Below are positions 32,971-45,899 of a DNA stretch of 64,000 bases, piece after piece. Source of the DNA: Isoetes taiwanensis (Eukaryota > Streptophyta > Lycopodiopsida > Isoetales > Isoetaceae); assembly GCA_021234155.1 (NCBI GenBank), contig JAJEKV010000079.1, positions 417,327-481,326 on the forward strand, in the 5' to 3' direction. The translations under genes were made by a program, and so were the position numbers. The notes under the pieces were generated by a model, which had not been told where the DNA came from, did no database searches, and saw nothing but the letters and a program-made list of their open reading frames with translations. Each line of letters begins with the position of its first letter. Positions within the stretch are counted from its first letter, which is position 1.

Positions 32971-33870
32971 GTAGTTTATACTCAAGAACTATTAGAACTA
33001 TATTACTTAAATAGGAAAAAAAATGAGATTTCAATTGCTTACATCCTGGTGGTGTTTTTATAATAGCTTGCAGAAGGTACGGACTAAATATACCTTAGAG
33101 AAATCTCACATGGTGCCTGACCTTATTAGCAATGTGATCAAACCTATCATTATCGACGAACTTGGTTTGCAGTTGCAAACAAGTACACTGTTGCTATTAT
33201 CCTGAATTTGAGGTTACCCTTCCATCATGGACCCATACTTGACTAGTTTCAAGATTAAGCTGGTCCTGTAGCACATTTGTAAGATTTTTCATTTCATCAC
33301 TAAGCCTTGGTGAAAGGTGGAGAAGTCAGTAATATTTCAATAACATATGGGTATTGACATTGACAGGTGACTGGATCTGTGTCTCTGAGCAGCCAGCTAC
33401 TATGCATGATGGCTAATAGAATAAGATGAATTTGTAGAGGATCCCACTGCTGCACACTTTCTAATCCAGCTTATAGTTACTTATTGCTACACACGATTCC
33501 CTTGTGCCTGCACACCAGAGATCATTTTAGTTGGTGCAGTGGAAAAGCTGGCATACTTTCTAGAACTCACGGTGAACTCCAAAGAGCACCACTACCACCC
33601 AACTCACATCCTAATGTTGTTATAATCAGCAATGACCAATGCACTTTGATTGGTCAAAGCTAATGAACCATTCAAGATTTTGAATAGTTGATCTGTCACA
33701 ACGCCCAGACGGGTTTGAAGTTAACAAATGAAAATTGTAAAAGGAGCAAGCATTTCACCAATGCAACAATTGGAAAATTGAATTACATAAGATGATTAAG
33801 GGTTTAGTTATTATTTTCTATATGCAACTCATGCTTTACAAATATGTTGCAGAGAAGGATTCCCACTGAC

Positions 33871-36436
33871 ATGCTCTCCAGTCTTGATAATTTAAGTATG
33901 GCTGGTGGAAATGGTCCAGTCAAATTATCATGATCAACATCACTGCAAAAATGCATAAATGTCAGCTAGATATATAGCTTGAAAAATACTACTGCTAAAG
34001 TAATGGCTCACAGTGTGATCAACGAAGATAAGTTTGCAATAGATTGTGGAACTTCCTGAGCGTCAAAACTATTATCACCCAGACTCCTGAGAAAAATCAG
34101 ACTGTCAGACCCAACAACAGATAAAAATTTACATAGACTAGTTATAATAGTGTATTCACTCACAACAACGTCAGCTTTGTAAGAGTGGAAAAGTCTGGCA
34201 GAGATCCAGTCAAAAGATTATTCCTGGCATGTCTGATAAACAGAAAATATGGTTATAATCTTTAACAACTGATAAGAACTCGTACATTTAAGCAATACCC
34301 TAATAACAAACTCAATACTGCATGTGCAGCGAAGAGAATCTATGTAAAATTCTTCTTTTTAGTTGCCTCCATAGGACTTTCTCTACATTAGTGTGCCCCA
34401 GGATTTAAATACAGAAATTGCAAGTCCTCACAACTCATTGCCATTACAGTAACATTTCAAATATACACTCAAACGTAATTGAAAGATACCAAATGTGACA
34501 TCCATGACGATGTTATAATCAAATTTAGCAATGAGCAATGCACTTGAATGACCAAAGTTTACTGTGAAAGGACCAAGCATTTCTATCATGAACAGTTGAT
34601 GAATTGAATTACATAAGATGATTAAGGGTCAGAAGCCGTCGTTTTTAATCCTTTCACAATTGTACTCATCATCAAGCCAGACACCTTCTTTGTGTAAAAT
34701 ACGTAAGTAAATACAATTCAGCATTCCATGGGTCATGATTTATCTTCCTTTCCTTCAAAAATATAATAAAGAAAAACAGCAAGGACTTATACATATCCAA
34801 ATCATGTGTAATTAGTCAAGGTTATAGTAAGACAACTCTAGAATAATGAAAGCAAAGCTGTTAGGCAAAACTATGTCTCTGCGGCCTATATTAGCAAATT
34901 GATAAACAGAAGCTACAGCAGCTGTGCCACCTTACATTTCTGTCAGATTTCGAAGGTTGCTTATGTTATTTGGAATAGCTCCAGAAAACTGGTTATTGTC
35001 GAGCCTCCTGCAATATAACGCGAATCCCAACAATCAAGATGCCAGACATGTTTTTCATCAACAGATAGGAAATATATTAAGCCAGAATAAATACTTACAG
35101 AATCTGTAAGCTTAAAAGGTTTCCAATTTCTTCTGGAATATGTCCGCTAAAATTGTTACTATCCAGAAGCCTACAAATGTCCCAATACATGAGATTTCGG
35201 CCAATAACTTGCAGAACTTCATAATCTATATGATGAATACTAACAACTTACAAGTGAATGAGCTTAGGCAAAGTGCAAATTTCCTTCGGAATTATGCCTG
35301 ATAGCGAGTTGTTATTGAAATGGCTGTAATGGCAGTATTATTTCTAGCACATTAATGAGAAATCCAAAGGCTATTGGAAATGTTAAGGGATACCCACAAG
35401 TGCCCTGCTGCTGTAAGATTGTCCAGTCCTACTGTATTCTGAGTCGAGGTTGGAAGGCCACCGTGGAGGGAGTTCTCAGATATGTCAAACCATGTCAGCT
35501 TTGACAGCTTTCCTAAGTTGGGAGGTATGGTTCCTGTCAGGTGATTTTTGTTCAATGCCCTGCCAAGGGACAACTTTTAATCTTCAAGTTTATCACTTCA
35601 AGTTCATCAACTTTTAGACTGCCTTGAAAAGGATGATAACTTACAGAAACTTCAATGCTGGCAGATTACCAATTTCTCCAGGAATGTTGTCGTTAAAACT
35701 GCAAGCCTGTAAATTGCTACATGCAAAGAGAAACAGTAAGGCTGCATCATTGAATACTTGAATAAAACAATAAGCAGTCTAGTTTAGCAACTCACATGCT
35801 TATTAAGTTCGTAAGCTCTCCAATTTCTGAAGGTATGGGTCCTGTAAGATTTGGATTGAATGAAAGATCCCTGCATATTACACGCATATGTCAGCATTTT
35901 TGCAAAGACTTATTTTATGGGAGCAAGCATACAGCGATGTAAGACTTGTTAGATCTCCAATAGCTGAAGAAAGAGAACCTTGGAGGCCAACTCCAAATAA
36001 ATCCCTGAAATAGAACCTCATTAAGACAATCAGCAGTTGTTTCAAGTGATTGAACATAAAGAGCTATAGAATAATGTTTCCTACATACAGTTCCACAACA
36101 TTTGTCCTGGAAACATTATCACATGTGATCCCTTTCCATTTTGATCCACATGGGTCACTGCCAGTCCACTCCAAGTCATTTGCATTTGTCCAAAGACTTG
36201 CAATAGTCCTGAGCGCAGTCACTGCAAGAGGTTAAGAAACAAACCCTTCAGAAAAAATTGCATGGCGGCATTCATTGCCAGCTGACGAACCTTAAATGAA
36301 ATTGTATAACTAAAGGAACCAGTATGCACTGACCATCAGATTCCAAGGTAGAGGCTGAAACTAGCTTCCCAGAGCAGCTCAATAGCACAAGAACTAATAC
36401 TATAACACGGTCCTTTCTCAACATCCTTCCCATCAT
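33871..36436 (-). other. Receptor ectodomain: signal peptide, N-cap and LRR exons, intact
   Basis: Twelve consecutive exons read open. Repeat cores include GLQGSLSSAIGDLTSLTSL, NLTGPIPSEIGELTNLISM, NIPGEIGNLPALKFL, LTGTIPPNLGKLSKLTWFDI, GHFHFNNNSLSGIIPKEI, NFSGHIPEEIGNLLSLQIL, QFSGAIPNNISNLRNLTEM, LLTGSLPDFSTLTKLTLL, EVPQSIANLSSLITL and NLTGPFPPAILKLSRLESM. The order, including the longer exon 6 with GLDNL followed by GHFHF, follows the Arabidopsis LRR-VIII-1 layout. The intron between exons 9 and 10 is about 700 bp; most others are about 60-240 bp. Confidence 0.85.
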
Positions 36437-37277
36437 CAACGATGCTTGTTAACATTAATAACTCAGCATACAAAGGACATAAGCCTGGAAATAGTTCTGT
36501 TAATTTAGTGCTCAAAACATGAAAGGAAAACAAATGTCAGAATATCAGCTGCAGAATAATCCCGCTTTTCACCTCATTTCATGAGCTATAGGAGCTCCCA
36601 AATTGAGAAGCCAGTTACAACATAACAGACCTAGGCTGCATATCTTACAGATTTCTACTAAATTACATCGAGACCAAGCAATGCAAGGGATAGATCCAAA
36701 AGCTTCAGAACAATACGGCACTAAAAGCATGAGGACCACTAGATTATAGATAAACAATTACCTAGTCCATGATTTGAAAAGGTCAAATGAGAAACTTACG
36801 ACGTGGGTTATGGTGATGAATTGCCAGCTCCAAGTGATCCAATCTCAGTGAGGTAAATACGCAAGGCTTTTCTGAAGAGCATGGCCCATGGGGCCATCAC
36901 GTTTAAATGAGAAGGCTCCACTGTTGTCCTTTTTGGGTAAGCTAAACATTTGATCTTCGCAAATTTTAACCTTTTCAATCCATTTGACCAGATCATGCTT
37001 AACCGCATTTTCATTCTTTATCCTCGTGACTCCACTCACACTTGACTGTTATTCGCCTACCTTCCAACTCGTTCGCTGCTCTATTGAATATTCTTTGGCT
37101 TTTATGCTGTGGCTTTTCAATTAATTCTCTTGTGTTAGAACTTTTAGACCTTTCATCGGGCAATTCTAATTGCAGTTAACATTATGCGGATTTCCACTTA
37201 TAAGTTATTGTATAGTTGACTTGAACAAAGTCCCTTTGCAAACTCAATTAGAATTAGTCAATTTGATATCATTACCA
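36437..37277 (-). promoter_or_regulatory. Upstream region of the receptor gene, duplicated at 55-56 kb
   Basis: About 0.84 kb upstream of the start codon. It aligns with 55.22-56.06 kb in the same orientation. A TATA box or transcription start cannot be fixed; an intron in the 5' leader is possible. Calling it the promoter rests only on position. Confidence 0.35.
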
Positions 37278-40200
37278 CATTACCACTTGGAGCATTTGTA
37301 CATATTTATTTTAACATTTAGCCATTTTAGAAGTTTAGCATGTCATCTTTTGTTTTGTAATGATTAACTCAAAAACGCTAAACCCTAAAAACCCCAATCT
37401 GATGCTAAGCATATAGGCTTTTAAGAGGCGGATAGTAGTCGGGTCATTACTAAGCACGCTTCAATATCTTCCATTAGACGTTAAAAACTCAAAATTGAGG
37501 GGTCACGTGGAGCAAAAATAATCGGCATTGGTTTTATGCTAGAGTAATATATATCTTCTCTACAAACTCAACCACAAAGCTAGGAAATGCATTCAAACTG
37601 AACATAATAAGGTAACAAACTATAGACATGAAAAGTAGCCATGTTGAATCGAAATAAATGGAACTAGATCATCTGAGTTGACATGCTATCCACTTTTTTG
37701 CTTTCTTGGCGTATCTTTCCTACCAATTTCTTCGTAGTCTTTTTACGTGGTACACATGGCAGCATCCCATAGGGACATATGACGGCCTCCTAAATATCCC
37801 AAGAGAGACTTGAACACAAGACCATTAAAAGCTCTGTCAAGATAACATTAATTATGCCCATGAAGCCATGCAACAAACCTTTTGCACGATATTTTATACA
37901 TGTCCACCATGTCACATCAGTTTGACCAAGTTTTCTTCCCTTGTCACATATGCCCACCATAAGAGATCACCTTAAACCAATGATATTTTCCTTATCATGG
38001 CATCGTTTTATTTTTCTTGTTATTTTACCCTTTTTAAATAATGTCAATCAGACCTTTTATTTCACACTATCGTATGTAGATAATCCACCACTAGCCATGA
38101 TATCCTTTACAAGGCCCATGTTGATCAAACCTATACTATTGGGTTAATTAATTTTGAGAACCCCATTACTAGACCCATGACCGCCATAGTGACTGGAAGA
38201 AGCTTAGGTGGTATTTCAGGTCCTACTACTAGATCAGACTACAAAGAGCACCTTGATGTGATATTATGTATTACAAGAGTGGTCCTTTTATGCTCGAGTC
38301 CATAGGAGTAGCATGCATGACGAAAATACTATTTATCTATTTATCTATTTCTATTTGTAAACCCCAACTATCTGCAAATTTTAAGGAAAGTAGCTACATT
38401 AATCAAAAGTAAAAAAGAACTTTCAGTCAATAAAGATCTTTACTTTATCATTTCTATCCCCTTCAGAATTGAAGAACCAATTAGCAATCTAAAAGAAAAA
38501 AGCTGCCCTTTTCTTTTAGGCCTAGACTTGGTTATAAGTTAAAAGTTAATTATTACAAAACACCGGAGAAATCTCATCTTATTTTGTAGTCGAAATTTAA
38601 TAAACATGTAGCTAACGCATATGGATAAAGGGTTCACAATAACAAGCAATAATATTGGATTTGAAGTTAAGAATAGTTAAACATGACTAGAACTTTGAAA
38701 GCTTAGACTATCTCTATTAGATTAATTCAATATGCATCGAGATAAAAAAAAAAAAATTGAAATTTTATTACCCCAGTTTTTAATTTTACTCTTTCCTTTG
38801 TATAAAATTAATTAGGAATCATAGTACGAACTTGTGTTAGTTGATTCAATAAAGGAGTAACAAAAGATACTTGATAAGGGTTTTTCATAACATGTTGCAG
38901 GAACATATGATCTCTTCTTCCCAACTGTATAGCTAGAAAAGAGGCGCATTGAAGTTTGCTCCTGCATTTAGAAAATGACGATGTATTTTGAATTTATGTG
39001 GTTTTGGCAAGATAAAAGTATGTCTAGAGAATTTGAATAACCTATCTACTCTTATATAATTTATATACACCAAGATCTGGCGTCTTGATGCTCTATGATT
39101 CCCGTGAGGGAAAAATAGAGTGAAAAAAATTGGTGAAAAATCTGAGGAGGCTACTGGCCAAGCAGATCTTATCCGCTTCGACCCGTGGTTCGGCCAAATG
39201 CTCTTCCGTAGGGCTTCGGCAGCCTGCGGAAAGTCGCTTATTACCGCCGCTAAGGTTTGCTTGTTCCATGTTTTTAGCTTAGACTTGCTCTTTTTTTTTC
39301 ATCGAGAAACCTTTTTGATCAGCCTGCTGTGTTGGGTAAATTGCAAAGCCATGAAGCCAGTTTTGAAATCCAAGTAGCTGTTCTTAGTGTTAACTAAGCT
39401 CTTTGTAAAATGAGTTGCGAATCAAGTTTAATAGGATGAAATGGAAGAAAAAGAAGGTGGGCGAAGGCCGGGTTAAGGCGTCATTATAAATTTTGTTAGT
39501 AGATCTGTTACGAAAGTATTCTTCATTGCATGATTAAATTAACAGAAAGTATCTTTTCCACAAATCTTCTTTTGCTTCTACTTCTCAAGATCATTCCCTG
39601 CCAGCTTTTATAGCCGTGTTTCACACTCCATGCTTCTCTTGAGGCTCGCTTAAATTTATGTTGAGAGTATAAATATGGCCTCTCGACCGCCGATTTTAAG
39701 TCTAATCTTTGATGGGGATGATTAAAAGGAAATATTTGTAGATTTCACATATTGTGCAAATATTCAAGGCGAGGACTTGATGTGTACCGATTAATGGCTT
39801 GCGCCAGAATAGTTGCGCATCCCGAAAGCCCGCTTCTCCTTTCGCTTGCGTCCCGCCTAGCAAAGAACCATCGATAGAGATAAATCTAGCTGCGCCATGG
39901 TGCCCGACCGACCAAACGTTTTTTGCATCTGGTACGCTGAAAAATGTAAGTCCTCCACTTTGTTGCTGCTTAGCCAATCCGCACAACCGTAACTTAGATG
40001 CTCCTGCATTTTAGTCGGATTAACAAGGAGTCGCTCATGCCGCATCTCTATTTGGTCATAGTAGAACTCCATGCATTCAATCCTTCAAGTAGTCGATAAC
40101 CTGAAGAGGAAGGGGTTAGCTCCCTTTACCTTTTAAAACTAGCTTAGTTACCTTTAAACCAGCTTTAGCGAAGGTCTCAACTTCTTTATTTTCATCTCCC

Positions 40201-41880
40201 AAATCCTTTCAAAGCATTCTACTTCTTTCTCCACGCGAAACTATACTTTTCCACGCGAAACTTTATTCTTCCTTGGGTGCGCAGGATGGAGCAACCCGTG
40301 AACCGGCCGCATTATTTAAGAGCCCCTATGTGATATTGGCGATTTAAATATTTGATCCCTTGTTACCATCCAAACTGCAAATTCATGATTGATATGTTTG
40401 GCAAACATCTTTTCTATCCTCTAAATTATAGATTGCACTTCTTGAGCCTAATACATTTTGAAAGAACCGGATTTTTTCTTTTAGTGATGCATGCTTTGAA
40501 GTTTCCAGCTGAATTAAAAGTATTATTTGAGGATCTATCTCTATCGAGATGAGGTTCTTCATCCTTGGATGCAACCATAAGATTGAATAAGTAGGTTATT
40601 GTTACAAGAAGAAAGTATGCCCCGGTTGGCCTATATTGCATGCCCTGGGCAGGTGCCTGCACCCTTTCCTCGCTTTGGACTATCCTTATTTACGCCTTGA
40701 CAACAAAACATTATGAGTTAAAAGTTTTACAAGGAATGAAAGCAAATATGCATGTGCATGTAAGAATTCGCCGCCATTCTCGCCTAAGTGATATAATGAG
40801 AATTTTTATAATTTATTATTAAAGGATGCTTCAGCTCATTTTGTTATTTCGTAATAACCCATCTTATTGTTAAAGTTGAGATTATCATTTAGAGCAATTT
40901 AAATGCATTACAATATGTATTTTCCAGATGGATTCTTCTTATGTAGCTCACAAGGTGGATTTGATGTATATATAATATGCTTGGAGGTTGATGAAACTAT
41001 GAGATGTTCATATTGCAATTCCAAAATACTGTACTTTTATTGTACATTCAGGTGATTAAGAATTTAACACAGATTAATGCAATGCTATGGTGGCTTTCAC
41101 GGTCAGGTATTGCCAATATCTTCTATATTTAGTGCCATTTTCAGCTCTGTTATGTGTCTGAAAGTTTTTTTGCAAAAGTGAAGACGATTTGTTGATCTCC
41201 CCAAATGCAAACATAATATAATGTTAGAATGCTATCATCAGAGAAGGTTTTATTGCTCGCAAAACATATGATGATCCATGGTTATCACATTCTATTTATA
41301 GTGCCCAATGTCTTCTACATGGAAGCCAATGTGACAAAGGTGTGTTGAGCTTCGATTGATTGGTTGCACTCAAATGGGTGCATGCATTGTAATGCTTATG
41401 TTTTTCTTTTTTCTCTTTTGAAGCCTTTGTTTTGAGAAGTTGAAAACTGGGTGCGTAAATGGAGCTAGGTGAGAGATGAACAAATCAAGCAGATTAACGA
41501 AAAATTTAGCATAATCCATAGTCACTCTAATCTTGTGGACCTCTGATTGTGGTACTTAGTCAAGTGTTTGCCTTAAGGTGTGCCTCTACTTATATGACCC
41601 ACTCATCTAGAAAAAATCTGGAGCTCCTTCAAGCATTTTGAGCTATGCATCTTTGTTTGACAATTGTTGCCATGAAAGTGCTCGTGGAAATTATTTTGCT
41701 CATTTATAAAGAGCATGTTCTTGTTCTTGATGGTCTCTTGGAAAAGACTCAAAAGAAGGTTTAGGGGATTTTGGATAGGGTCTTTTAATGCTCATACAAT
41801 ATTGCAACTTTTGGCAAACAATTTTAGTACCTCTTACAATTTATGCCGCAGTACCTAGCAAACATTTCTTTTTGTCGACC
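37278..41880. other. Intergenic, 4.6 kb without a convincing gene
   Basis: AT-rich and low in ORFs. A GC-richer open stretch at 39120-39260 (+) reads IRFDPWFGQMLFRRASAACG and ends in a donor-like site, but is isolated. 40231-40262 holds a short doubling of CCACGCGAAACT (period 20). Poly-A/T tracts occur near 38740. Confidence 0.45.
39790..39940 (-). pseudogene. Possible RNase H fragment of a LINE-type retroelement
   Basis: Minus-strand frame with GAARFISIDGSLLGG followed by KGEAGFRDAQLFW. This resembles the plant RNase H pattern K.N.DGS..G......G.G...RDA found in LINEs and related fragments. No RT or endonuclease is visible beside it. Short and isolated. Confidence 0.3.
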
Positions 41881-41916
41881 CACCCTACACACAAAGGGAT
41901 CGAAAAAGAGAAATGT

Positions 41917-41940
41917 TCGCGGCGGCCTTGGCCGCCGCGA
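41917..41940. other. Perfect GC hairpin
   Basis: TCGCGGCGGCC, a TT spacer, then GGCCGCCGCGA: 11-bp perfect arms in AT-rich surroundings. The context AAGAGAAATGTT before and ATAAAT after recurs at 47310-47348 around a decayed version of the core. Likely a subterminal motif of a CACTA-type element, but unproved. Confidence 0.75.
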
Positions 41941-43559
41941 TAAATTTCTTGTATAGATAATATGTCTTTATAGATTATGTTCTATTCTTTATAAACCACT
42001 ATAAACCACTATTAACCCCTAATACCTTAGAGAATTAATTCTTCTAAGATCCTTCTCTCTTTTTTTTTGGTTTGGACATCTATTAATAACTTGGATATTC
42101 ATCTTTTCCCATAGGAATGAAATTCTTCATCTTCCAAATCAAAAAAAAACTTGGCTTCTAGATATCCATTTGAGCGACTTCAAGCCAGCAAGATGATGTA
42201 ACCGGCGCAGCAAAAAAATGGCAAAGCCACTAGCGAAGAATGTATGCTTCACGAGACGCGATCACAAAATGAAGTATGGTTTTACACAAATGCTCCACTC
42301 CATCTCGAAAGCTTGAGTTGAAAGCACGGCTGCAAGAAGCATATGAGGTAAAATGTATTTATTATACAATATTCTAATCCTATCTCAATATATATGATAT
42401 GACTTGGCATAGTATCCGACATGCTTCATTTGTAAAAATCCTGCAAACTTGCCGAGACCGAGAGCCCCATGTCAACTGACTTCCAAGTTATTCAAAGTAC
42501 TAGTTCTAGTCCAAGAGAGACTCAAGAAGTTGAGAGAGGCTCCATCTAGGGGAAATATAGTGGCAACAAACTTAAATGCCATTTTTAAGAAAAAGTCAGA
42601 TATCTGCTCATGCATGTGAAACAAAAAATGACATATCGAACAATCCCCCTCACCTGGGAGCTTCCTATCGCTCCATTTGACTGATCAACCCTAGGTCATG
42701 GGAAGGGGAATCGCCTACCGCTGGAAGAATTTATGTATTAGCCATAAGTACATGATTGCACCTCTTTAGAAATACCACAAGCCGAAGGGGTTTGTACATA
42801 ATGGAGCATGTGAAAGTCCCATCGGGGCACTCAACCGTGTTGATGGTGTTTCTGCGGCCCAAAGTATCTGGGGGTTATGGCATAAACTTCTTCTTTCATG
42901 CCTAGTAGTTTACTATGCTATGGCATTGAATGCGCATCTTTGAGCCGCAGAGATCGCGGGAGAATATACTAATGCCAAGTGTACATATATACATTTACCA
43001 CCGTTCATGGCAATATTGCAGGACTTATAAATAGCTTTCGTGGTCATCCCTAATTAACAAATGCATTCTGAAGAGACTACGTAATATGACCCATATTACG
43101 GAATGGGTATGCCGGATCAGAGGTGAGTTTCAAAGCTTATACTTAACCTCCTCGGCCTCCGAGAGAGGAATTGTTTGTCAAATATCCTTTTCGTGGAGAG
43201 ATACCCCAAGACGAAAGTGGAACGTATGAGGCGCGGGCGAACCAACACAGTTCTATAGAAGGAAACGCGTTTCAGATGTATAATCGTGACCTTGAGCCAT
43301 GTAAAGCTAATGATCAATAACCTAATTTTAATGGTTTATGATTTTGACGATGTTAATCATGTAATGATGTTTCTAATGGTTGTGGTCTTATCATCAATGC
43401 ATGTTTCTCTCTTATCTTTTGTATATCATTACATGTACAAACTCCCACAAAGAAATAAACATGAGTTCTCATTTGCAGCCACACGATGGAAATGAAAACC
43501 TCCTCGCCAAAGTGGCTTCCATGCCGAGAGTTGTTTGACAGGTTATTCAAAATTACTTC
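41941..43559 (+). other. Region 5' of the second CACTA transposase
   Basis: No clear gene. May hold the 5' end of the CACTA element, but no N-terminal transposase-associated domain could be read. Confidence 0.35.
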
Positions 43560-45050
43560 CCCAACCACTAACTCTAACAATGAAGTTTAATGTTGGTGAT
43601 GATGACGACCTTATCACACTTCTGAGAAAGAGACCAAGAAACCACTATACCCAAATGCAAAGATATCGCCTTGCCGTGTGATGCATACTCATTCTCCAAC
43701 CTACAACACAAATCAAACCGGAGTAATAATAATAGTGTGGATGATCTTCTCGTGCAAGTTATTTGGTTCGATTACAAATTTTTCCATTCTGCTTTTTCCC
43801 TCGCTTGATATTTTGTTTTGTTTTACCTTTTACTAGCCGAATTATATACTTCCAAGTGATCATTGTCTTCCCAAATCAAGGAGGAAACGTCAAACAACAT
43901 TACCCAAGAACTAGGTTTGCAATACAAATGCATTCATGCATGTGTAAATGATTATTATTACTCTTTAGCAATGAATATAGTGACATGAATGTATGTCCCA
44001 AGTGCAATGAGCCCGCGGTATGATGAAAAGCAAAGTCCAAAGTGCCAAAGAAGTCTTGCGACACATGCCAATCATTCCACGTTTACCATTATGTTTAAAT
44101 GTCCTTCCCTAGCTCAGTTCATGGACTTCCATGCAAAACACGAAACAATGATGGAATCTTGAGGGTATCCAATAGATGGCTGAGGCACTTATACATATAG
44201 AAGACAAATTTGGAAGCATTTTAAGGGGCCAGAGCCTAGGAGCGTTAGTTTGGAGTTTAGGCATGGATGGTGTATGTCCATTTAGCACATTGTAGCCGTC
44301 TACTCATAGTGTTTGGCCTATTGTTGTTATAAACTACAATATACCACCTTGGATGGCAACTAAAGCGGAGACCATCTAATGCTCCACACTTATAGTGCCG
44401 GGTGAAATATCTTTAGTAGCATTACAGCTTGTCTTTACCTAGGTTATAGTTTTCTAATTTATATTCGAATGATATGTATTTAGGCAAACACCAAGTGAAG
44501 GATATGAATGTGTATAGAACCTCTTGTGGATGAACTTGACATTTTGATATTCGAGACAACCACACAATTTCATGTTTCATGGAATATTATGTTTCACTAT
44601 TCATGACTATCCGGGACTTGGTGTTGCGTCGGGTATAATGTTATCATTCATATTCTTATTTTAAATTATTTTTCAACTATATTATAAGATTGAATGCTTT
44701 GCAGGACTCAAACTAGTGGAAATATGGATGTCCATCATGTAGTCAAGACTTAGCACATCTTATAGATCAAACACCTATCAAAGATGATTTACACAAACCA
44801 TAAAAATATCTACCATTGGATCATGAACCGTCATGGTGATACATCACATGCGGAAAAGAAGAACTCACATGATTGGTTGCAAACATGGAATGATAAGTGA
44901 CCTAAGCAGTTAGCACCACCACAGAAGCATGAAAAAGACTATCCATATTATACAAGTTGGAATCTTGATGCAGTTGAAGTGCATCTAAGTGGATGTCTAT
45001 GAATATCTTTAAGAATGTAAGCCATTCCTTTGGCACGACATCTTACGAGG
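43560..45050 (+). pseudogene. TNP2-type CACTA transposase, broken
   Basis: Readable blocks: ETKKPLYPNAK (about 43631-43665), CPKCNEPA (about 43998-44020), KAKSKVPKK then HMPIIPR (about 44028-44085), a WKHF-like block (about 44215), WPIVVINYNIPPWMATKAE (about 44310-44370) then LIVPGE, a probable intron (about 44405-44480), EPLVDELDI (about 44517-44545), TIHDYPGLGVASG (about 44598-44638) and MNIFKNVS (about 45000-45025). The order matches TNP2. Stops and frame changes are frequent. Confidence 0.78.
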
Positions 45051-45899
45051 AGAGATTGGGGAGACTCTTAATGCAGAGAAATGATCTAAAAGATAACAAC
45101 ATCAAATCCAAAGCTGTGGCCCTATTGTAGAAGAGCCAAAGCTCCCTGCGCTTTAAAATCGAGGTCCTTGGAGTCTTGAAAAGGGATGAACTCAAGCAGT
45201 GAAAAACTATTAAAACTCTTAGCACTCCAGGCCATGGTTTCCTCTCTAAGAAGGGCATTCACAGATGGAGATCTTACTTGGCTTAAAGTCATACGATTGG
45301 CATAACTCTCTGAGATATTTATTCTACAACAATATTATTAGCTCGTGTATTATGCGACTAATTTGATTTTTTTCCTCCTTACGGTATATTCTCCATGTGC
45401 CTTAGAGAATTGCCTCGCCTTATTAGGAAGATCATCTATAGACTCGCTAAGCTTCTCTAGGTGGGTGTCTTCTAAAGAGATTGTAGGCTGTGATATTCCC
45501 ACCATGGAAATAGAAGTGCAGAGATATTATGCGAGTTAGAACACTTATTTCCCACTAGTTTTTTGATCTTGAATTATGTAGCTAGTTGAATCACGTTACA
45601 TTTTTGGCAATCACACATACTAAAAATGTGATCATCGGGTACATTTGTTGTGCATTTACCCTTGAGAAATTTTTACACAGTTAAAACCCCTCTAGATGGA
45701 TGTTCTTTTTAGAGAGGTATATAAGAAGGCATTAAAAGGCTTTTATGCTTCGGATAGCTGGTACAGGGGTGTATGGCCAGAAGGACACCTTATTTAAGAG
45801 ACATTATTTTCTTAAGGATGCCACTACATCAATAGATCCAAATGCCAAAGATTTGGAAGAAGGAAGTCTGATTGGTTAGAAAGGTGTGAAGTTTTACAA

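Larger units (their letters stand above)
31560..36436 (-). pseudogene. LRR-VIII-1 receptor-like kinase (HPCA1-like), probable pseudogene
   Basis: Plasma-membrane receptor kinase gene with signal peptide, LRR ectodomain, membrane segment and Ser/Thr-type kinase. Start chosen at 36436 (MMGRMLRKDRVIVLVLVLL..), giving a clear signal peptide. Exons with GT..AG borders, minus strand: 36436-36334, 36221-36089, 36004-35933, 35870-35796, 35716-35645, 35559-35398, 35323-35252, 35170-35099, 35007-34936, 34232-34164, 34086-34012, 33942-33871. Phases join without a break. Exon 2 has the N-terminal cap WTGSDPCGSKWKGITC. Most later exons are 69-75 bp, one LRR each. After 33871 the juxtamembrane part is hard to follow and the kinase is frameshifted. 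HPCA1-type receptors sense apoplastic peroxide in Arabidopsis; that role is not shown here. The breaks could be real decay or sequence error. Confidence 0.85.

Noticed and set aside
40180-40320. Organelle-derived insertion (repeated CCACGCGAAACT and an odd GC-rich style)
   Set aside because: Only an impression of style; no plastid or mitochondrial gene could be read.
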